Assembly: GCF_900187975.1 (NCBI RefSeq)
Contig: NZ_FZPC01000026.1
Location: 52,544 to 116,543, forward strand
Length of the DNA: 64,000 nucleotides
Direction: 5' to 3'
DNA from: Pseudomonas delhiensis
GTDB taxonomy: Bacteria; Pseudomonadota; Gammaproteobacteria; Pseudomonadales; Pseudomonadaceae
Part shown: piece after piece, positions 59,913 to 64,000 of the stretch
Numbering within the stretch: the stretch's first letter is position 1
Layout: each line of letters starts with the position of its first letter
Position numbers and translations under genes: made by a program
The notes under the pieces: model-generated
Told to the model about the DNA's origin: nothing
Seen by the model: only the letters and a program-made list of their open reading frames with translations
The model's database searches: none

Positions 59913-61220
59913 ATGGACCTTTCCTCCCCCCTCGCCACCCTCCAGGGCTACTGGGCCCTGCTCGACCAACAACCGCTGGCCAGCGCCGGCCTCGGCCTGG
60001 CCCTGCTGCTGGGCGTGGCCTGGCTGCTCGGCCGCCTGGCGCGCTACCTGGTGCGCCGCATCGCCGACCTGCTGGCCCGCCAGCCGGCGCTGGGCTGGCT
60101 CGGCGACCTGCGCGACAACCGCGTATTCATGCGCCTGGCCCAGACGGTACCGTCGCTGGTGGTGCAGTTCGGCCTGGCGCTGATCCCCAACCTGACCGGC
60201 CGGCCCGAGGCCTTCCTGCGCAACCTGGCCATGGCGGTCACCGCGCTGTTCCTGCTGCTGGCCCTGAGCGCCCTGCTCGACGCCCTGCTGGACATCTACG
60301 CGCGCACCGAACACGCCCGCACCCGCTCGATCAAGGGCTACGTGCAACTGGCCAAGCTGTTCCTGTTCGTGTTCGGCGGCATCGTCATCGTCTCCATCCT
60401 CATCGACCGCTCGCCGATGCTGCTGCTCTCGGGCCTGGGCGCCATGTCCGCGGTCCTGCTGCTGGTCTACAAGGACACCCTGCTGAGCTTCGTCGCCAGC
60501 GTGCAGCTGACCAGCAACGACATGCTGCGGGTGGGCGACTGGATCGAGATGCCCCAGGTCGGCGCCGACGGCGACGTGGTGGACATCACCCTGCACACGG
60601 TGAAGGTGCAGAACTGGGACAAGACCATCGTCTCCGTGCCCACCTGGCGCCTGATGTCCGAGTCGTTCAAGAACTGGCGCGGCATGCAGCAGTCCGGCGG
60701 GCGGCGCATCAAGCGCAGCCTGTACCTCGACGCCAGCCAGGTGCGCTTCCTCGACGAGGCCGAGGCGCGCCGGCTGTCCGGCGTGCGCCTGCTGACCGAC
60801 TACCTGCAGCGCAAGCAGGACGAGCTGAACGAATGGAACCAGGCCAACGCCGGCAACGTGCCGCTGTCGGCCAACCGCCGGCGGCTGACCAACATCGGCA
60901 CCTTCCGCGCCTACGCCGAGGCCTACCTCAAGGCCCACCCGGAGATCCACCCGCACATGACCTGCATGGTCCGCCAGCTGCAGCCCACCGCCGAGGGCGT
61001 GCCCCTGGAGATCTACTGCTTCACCCGCACCACCGCCTGGCTGGAGTACGAGCGCATCCAGGGCGACATCTTCGACTACCTGCTGGCGGTGCTGCCGGAA
61101 TTCGGCCTGGGCGTCTACCAGCAGCCCAGCGGCCAGGACCTGCGCGGCGGCCTGCAGGGCTTGCAGCCGGCAGCAACGCGCGGCGAACGCCATCCGGCGC
61201 TGGAAGCGGAGCAGGCCTGA
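59913..61220 (+). CDS. MscS-family channel, YbdG-like
   Basis: A 435-residue mechanosensitive channel. Five hydrophobic helices fill residues 20-200 and the MscS core follows: LLSGLGAMSAVLLLVYKDTL, SVQLTSNDMLRVGDWIEM and GDVVDITLHTVKVQNWDKTIVSVPTWRL (in pieces). The long insert after residue 245 and the ending FDYLLAVLPEFGLGVYQQPSG match E. coli YbdG, the miniconductance channel. It is unrelated in detail to the large channel at 5057. It relieves turgor during hypo-osmotic shock. Confidence 0.9.
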   Translation: MDLSSPLATLQGYWALLDQQPLASAGLGLALLLGVAWLLGRLARYLVRRIADLLARQPALGWLGDLRDNRVFMRLAQTVPSLVVQFGLALIPNLTGRPEAFLRNLAMAVTALFLLLALSALLDALLDIYARTEHARTRSIKGYVQLAKLFLFVFGGIVIVSILIDRSPMLLLSGLGAMSAVLLLVYKDTLLSFVASVQLTSNDMLRVGDWIEMPQVGADGDVVDITLHTVKVQNWDKTIVSVPTWRLMSESFKNWRGMQQSGGRRIKRSLYLDASQVRFLDEAEARRLSGVRLLTDYLQRKQDELNEWNQANAGNVPLSANRRRLTNIGTFRAYAEAYLKAHPEIHPHMTCMVRQLQPTAEGVPLEIYCFTRTTAWLEYERIQGDIFDYLLAVLPEFGLGVYQQPSGQDLRGGLQGLQPAATRGERHPALEAEQA

Positions 61221-61317
61221 TCGGACGGGCGACAGCAGCCGCCCTGGCCGCCTGGCCGGGGCGATGCCATGCTCAATGCAGGCGCGCGCTTCCGCGCGCC
61301 TTTCCCGGAGAAACGCC

Positions 61318-61848
61318 GTGCCCGCCACCCTCATCTATTACGTGGCCAGCAGCCTGGACGGCTACATCGCCCGCCCCGACGGCAGCGTCGACTGGCTGAA
61401 GCATTTCCAGAGCCAGGACGACGACCATGGCTACGCCGCCTTCTACGCCGGCATCGATGGCCTGCTGATGGGCCGCGGCACCTACCTGCAATGCCTCGAC
61501 TTCGGCGAATGGCCCTACCCGGACAAGCCGGCCATCGTCCTCACCCGCGCCAACCATCTGCCGCTGGCAGCCCCTCAGGTGGAACTGCTGCACTGCTCGC
61601 CCAGCGAGGCCCTGGCCAGCCTGGAGGCCCGCGGCTGCCAGCGCATCTGGCTGGTGGGCGGCGGCAGCCTGGCCGGCAACTGCCTGGCGGCGGACTTGCT
61701 CGACGAGGTGATCGTCAGCATCATTCCGCACCTGCTCGGCGCCGGCATCCCGCTGTTCGGCATCGGGCTCGAACGGCGCCTGCAACTGCTGGAACAGCGC
61801 AGCTTCCCCAGCGGCATCGTGCAGGTGCGCTACCAGGTCCTCAAGTGA
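61318..61848 (+). CDS. Dihydrofolate reductase-like (RibD C-terminal domain) protein
   Basis: A 176-residue protein of the RibD C-terminal/dihydrofolate reductase fold. YYVASSLDGYIARPDGSVDWL at the N-terminus, GLLMGRGTYLQ and RIWLVGGGSLAGNCLAADLLDE carry the NADPH-binding and fold residues. Its substrate is unknown; it is not the housekeeping DHFR. The start is GTG with GGAG upstream. It overlaps the NUDIX gene by GTGA, so the two are coupled. Confidence 0.86.
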   Translation: MPATLIYYVASSLDGYIARPDGSVDWLKHFQSQDDDHGYAAFYAGIDGLLMGRGTYLQCLDFGEWPYPDKPAIVLTRANHLPLAAPQVELLHCSPSEALASLEARGCQRIWLVGGGSLAGNCLAADLLDEVIVSIIPHLLGAGIPLFGIGLERRLQLLEQRSFPSGIVQVRYQVLK

Positions 61849-62264
61849 GCCCGCGCATGCCCCAGACCACCCTCGACATCGCCGCCGCCTGCCTGCTCGA
61901 CGCCAGCGGCCGCCTGCTGCTGGTGCGCAAGCGCGGCACCCGAGCCTTCATGCTCCCCGGCGGCAAGCGCGAGCCCGGCGAAAGCCCGCAGCAGGCGCTG
62001 CTGCGCGAACTGCAGGAAGAACTCGGCCTCGTCCTGCCGGCCAGCGCCCTGCAGCCACTGGGCAACTTCCAGGCCGCCGCGGCCAACGAAGCCGACACCC
62101 GCGTCGACGCCCACGTCTTCGTCGCCAGCCTGCCGCACCCGGTGAGCGCCGCCGCCGAACTGGAGGAACTGGCCTGGCTGGAACACGACCGCCACCCCGA
62201 ACCACTGGCGCCGCTGCTGCGCGAAAAAGTCCTGCCGGCGCTGCGCGAACACCTCGCCGACTGA
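61845..62264 (+). CDS. NUDIX hydrolase
   Basis: A 139-residue NUDIX pyrophosphohydrolase. The Nudix box G-x5-E-x7-R-E-x2-E-E-x-G is complete in GGKREPGESPQQALLRELQEELGL (about residues 37-60, in pieces). The GTG start overlaps the stop of the upstream gene; an ATG four codons later has no ribosome site. Likely substrates are damaged or noncanonical nucleotides. It forms a two-gene unit with the DHFR-like protein. Confidence 0.88.
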   Translation: MSPRMPQTTLDIAAACLLDASGRLLLVRKRGTRAFMLPGGKREPGESPQQALLRELQEELGLVLPASALQPLGNFQAAAANEADTRVDAHVFVASLPHPVSAAAELEELAWLEHDRHPEPLAPLLREKVLPALREHLAD

Positions 62265-62300
62265 CGAAAATCGTCAGATGACCTGCATTTCGTCGGGTTT
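62261..62300 (+). terminator. Possible terminator after the NUDIX gene
   Basis: CTGACGA and TCGTCAG form a perfect 7-bp stem that includes the stop codon; a GGGTTTTTCCC stretch follows about 20 bp later. Confidence 0.35.
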
Positions 62301-62632
62301 TTCCCTGCGACATGAGGTCCTACTCCACGCCTCGCGCGCCCCCTTCTTCCCGCCCTCGCGCGGCCTTTGGCCATGTCCCGGCAAGCCGCCTGGCATAGGG
62401 CTTTCAGCTATAAGGCCGGCGCCCGACCGGGCGCTCCGGACACATGTCATCGAATGCCCGCCGAGTCACACGGCGTTCCCCGCAAGCGACGGACGGTCAA
62501 AACACAGTCACGAAAAGTCGGTCAGAATGCGCGGAATTTTTCGCGGACCAAAGGAAACCATCGCCCGCCGAAGAGCAACGGCGATCCAGCGGAGTCTGGG
62601 TTACATCCACAACCAGAAAGAAGACATGCCGA
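62301..62632 (+). other. Intergenic region before the NlpC/P60 gene
   Basis: About 330 bp without a supported gene. It becomes AT-richer towards the right (TCAAAACACAGTCACGAAAAG near 62497), which suggests the promoter of the NlpC/P60 gene. No clear -35/-10 pair or palindrome was found. Confidence 0.4.
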
Positions 62633-63235
62633 ATGCGCAGTACCCTTTTGACATGCCTTTCCATAGGCTTGGCAGCCAGTTTGGCCGCCGTTGTAACCGG
62701 GGTGGAAGCTTCCCCACGGGCCACGCGCTCCTACGCGCCCGCCCCTCTCGAACTCCGTGTCCCGGTGCAGGGCAAGGAGCTGCTGAGCATCGCCCAGCCG
62801 GCGAAGCCGCAGCCCAGTGACGCCCACCAGGTCACCCAGCGTGCCTTCAGCATGATCGGCACGCCCTACCGCTGGGGCGGCACCTCGCCCAAGGGTTTCG
62901 ACTGCAGCGGCCTAGTCAAGTACGTGTTCCGCGACGTCGACGACGTCGAGCTGCCGCGCACCGCCCGGGCCATCTACCAGAGCAGCAACCCCAAGGTGGC
63001 GCGCCGCGACCTGCAGCCCGGCGACCTGGTGTTCTTCCGCATCCGCAGCCGCAACGTCGACCACGTGGGCATCTACGTCGGCAACGACCGCTTCGTCCAC
63101 GCCCCGCGCCGCGGGCAGAAGGTGAAGGTGGCCAACCTCAACGACAAGTACTGGCAACGCCATTACCTGGCGGCCAAGCGCGTGCTGCCGGAGACCCTGG
63201 CCAAGGCCGACCTGCCGGGCAACCGCTTCGAGTAA
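62633..63235 (+). CDS. NlpC/P60-family cell-wall peptidase
   Basis: A 200-residue exported cysteine peptidase that cuts peptidoglycan stem peptides. Residues 1-25 (MRSTLLTCLSIGLAASLAAVV) are a signal peptide, with no strong lipobox. The catalytic Cys is in SPKGFDCSGLVKYVF, the His in VDHVGIYVGNDRF, and the third residue in FVHAPRRG. RWGGTSPKG and PGDLVFFRI are typical. The start has only a weak AAGAAG; upstream in-frame codons are not conserved-looking. A strong terminator follows. Confidence 0.9.
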   Translation: MRSTLLTCLSIGLAASLAAVVTGVEASPRATRSYAPAPLELRVPVQGKELLSIAQPAKPQPSDAHQVTQRAFSMIGTPYRWGGTSPKGFDCSGLVKYVFRDVDDVELPRTARAIYQSSNPKVARRDLQPGDLVFFRIRSRNVDHVGIYVGNDRFVHAPRRGQKVKVANLNDKYWQRHYLAAKRVLPETLAKADLPGNRFE

Positions 63236-63256
63236 GGGCCTGCGCCGCAAGACAGG

Positions 63257-63293
63257 ACGCCGTTTTCCCGGTGAGGGGAAACGGCGTTTTTTG
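63257..63293 (+). terminator. Rho-independent terminator after the NlpC/P60 gene
   Basis: ACGCCGTTTTCCC and GGGGAAACGGCGT form a 13-bp stem with one wobble pair, followed by TTTTTG. Confidence 0.88.
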
Positions 63294-63481
63294 TGGGCGA
63301 GAGAGGGACGCCCGCTCCTTGCTCGCGGATATTGCTCCGCACACGCCAACCTCCCCCTGACGCGAAAACCCAGGCCGTGCCACCGGGGCGTCCAGCGCGG
63401 CCGGTGAATCCAATCGCGGACGGAGTCCGCCCTACGGACTTCCGATGGGGTTGAGGCGGAGGTTGGGCTCTGCAAAGAGAG

Positions 63482-63640
63482 CCCTCTCCCCAGCCCTCTC
63501 CCTGAAGGGAGAGGGGGCTTGTCCGTGCCGAGAGAAAGCATGGTTTCAGCCGGAAGCTTTCGGCGTTGCCGGCTGACTCACGAATACCCAAGCGCTCCGA
63601 ACGGTCCCCTCTCCCTTCAGGGAGAGGGTTAGGGAGAGGG
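63482..63640. repeat. Composite palindromic repeat, family A, copy 4
   Basis: Two CCCTCTCCC/GGGAGAGGG palindromes around a spacer with GCTTGTCCGTGCCGAGAGAA and TTTCAGCCGG…GCCGGCTGACTC, closely similar to copy 1 at the other end of the window and in the same orientation. Confidence 0.85.
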
Positions 63641-63753
63641 AGCGGAGTCGATCCAAAACACCGCAGCTGCCGGGAAACTCCCTTCGCGAGCAAGCTCGCT
63701 CCTACGAAGAGCAGGATTTCCAGAGAAATATCCGAGCGCACCGAAACGCCCCT

Positions 63754-63843
63754 TCAGAAGGCCGAGCGAAACCCGCGCTCAGGAGGTCATGCGACATGGA
63801 TGTCGCGAGAGCCCCGATCAGCACAGGGACGTGCTGTCGGGGC
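63754..63843 (+). ncRNA. Candidate RNA with two RsmA/CsrA-type hexaloop hairpins
   Basis: On the plus strand three stems follow one another. GAGCG-CGCTC (63764-63780) is followed by a free AGGAGG. GCGAC-ATGGAT-GTCGC (63791-63806) and CAGCAC-AGGGAC-GTGCTG (63819-63836, extended by GCCCCGA/TCGGGGC) present ANGGAN hexaloops, the exact shape RsmA/CsrA prefers. It may be a sequestering sRNA, part of a leader, or a repeated element. No promoter or terminator was recognised. Confidence 0.4.
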
Positions 63844-63906
63844 GGGCCTCCGTGGCGGGGGAATTCGCGAGGGTAGCCCGGCTTTATCGGGCCCGTATGC
63901 GGGGCA

Positions 63907-64000
63907 TGTAGAGGACAAGCACATGGGTAACAAATGAGTTCAGTCACATGGGTGACACTCGCATCGTCAGGTATCGATCATTTCGCTCGTGTTCGTCCAG
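63907..64000. mobile_element. Possible end of an insertion sequence, cut by the window edge
   Basis: CACATGGGTAACA (63920-63932) and CACATGGGTGACA (63945-63957) are near-identical 13-mers 25 bp apart, preceded by TGTAGAGGACAAG. Repeated end motifs of this kind are found in some transposase families, for example IS21 and IS481. A frame may begin at ATGGGTGACACTCG but runs out of the window. Confidence 0.25.

Noticed and set aside
63702..63947. 81-codon minus-strand frame at the right edge
   Set aside because: It crosses the structured RNA candidate and a REP arm, and its product lacks any protein-like pattern.

Overview
The window is about 64 kb of very GC-rich DNA with strong Pseudomonas character. 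Evidence: codon use is heavily GC-biased, intergenic spaces carry the typical Pseudomonas REP-type palindromes, and the gene set (acetylpolyamine deacetylase with polyamine-binding protein, aceK, rnd-ycgL, glaH-lhgO-gabD-gabT-gabP, an ANR-like promoter) fits. From memory, several blocks resemble Pseudomonas aeruginosa gene neighbourhoods (aphA/PA1409 region; marR-MFS-glutathione peroxidase-FadL porin-sulfurtransferase-rnd-ycgL region), but in rearranged order. This suggests a member or relative of the P. aeruginosa group rather than P. aeruginosa itself. I see no rRNA, tRNA, CRISPR array, prophage or complete insertion sequence.

Layout. 0-7.5 kb: MBL-fold hydrolase; a 43-codon gene behind an ANR-type promoter; a DMT exporter; an orphan polyamine-binding protein and an acetylpolyamine deacetylase separated by a ~156 bp MITE; a large MscS-type channel whose last codons lie in a repeat. 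7.7-14.9 kb: UvrD-like helicase, FabF-type ketosynthase, GFA protein, a fused EgtB-EgtD ergothioneine enzyme, and a class A beta-lactamase with a twin-arginine leader. 15-16.6 kb: two adjacent toxin-antitoxin modules (YefM-YoeB and Xre-RES). 17-17.7 kb: the MdtJI spermidine exporter. 18-25.6 kb: the glutarate/GABA operon (glaH, lhgO, gabD, gabT, gabP) with divergent regulator glaR. 25.8-34.4 kb: methyltransferase, AraC regulator, VWA/MoxR pair, cysK, a second orphan polyamine-binding protein, a DMT exporter. 34.4-46.7 kb: aceK, a GlxA-type regulator divergent from a cysteine hydrolase, DUF2937/amidotransferase pair, oligopeptidase B-like protease, YcgN, nitroreductase, 2-hydroxyacid dehydrogenase, ycgL and rnd. 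46.8-63.2 kb: SMP-30-like protein, acyltransferase, sulfurtransferase, FadL-like porin, glutathione peroxidase, a MarR-controlled MFS exporter with a tiny coupled membrane peptide, acyl-CoA dehydrogenase, DEAD-box helicase, MFS transporter, YbdG-like channel, DHFR-like and NUDIX proteins, NlpC/P60 protein. 63.2-64 kb: no confident CDS, but a composite repeat, a segment with two RsmA/CsrA-type hexaloop hairpins, and a possible IS end.

Together the window has a strong nitrogen/polyamine theme: deacetylation of acetylpolyamines, two polyamine-binding proteins, a spermidine exporter, and the route from GABA and glutarate to succinate. The rest is mostly ordinary core metabolism and stress functions. 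Four families of palindromic repeats fill many intergenic gaps. The most unusual elements are the RsmA-site hairpins at the right end, the ANR-promoter/small-ORF locus at the left, the egtB-egtD fusion, the MITE inside the polyamine genes, and the tandem toxin-antitoxin modules.
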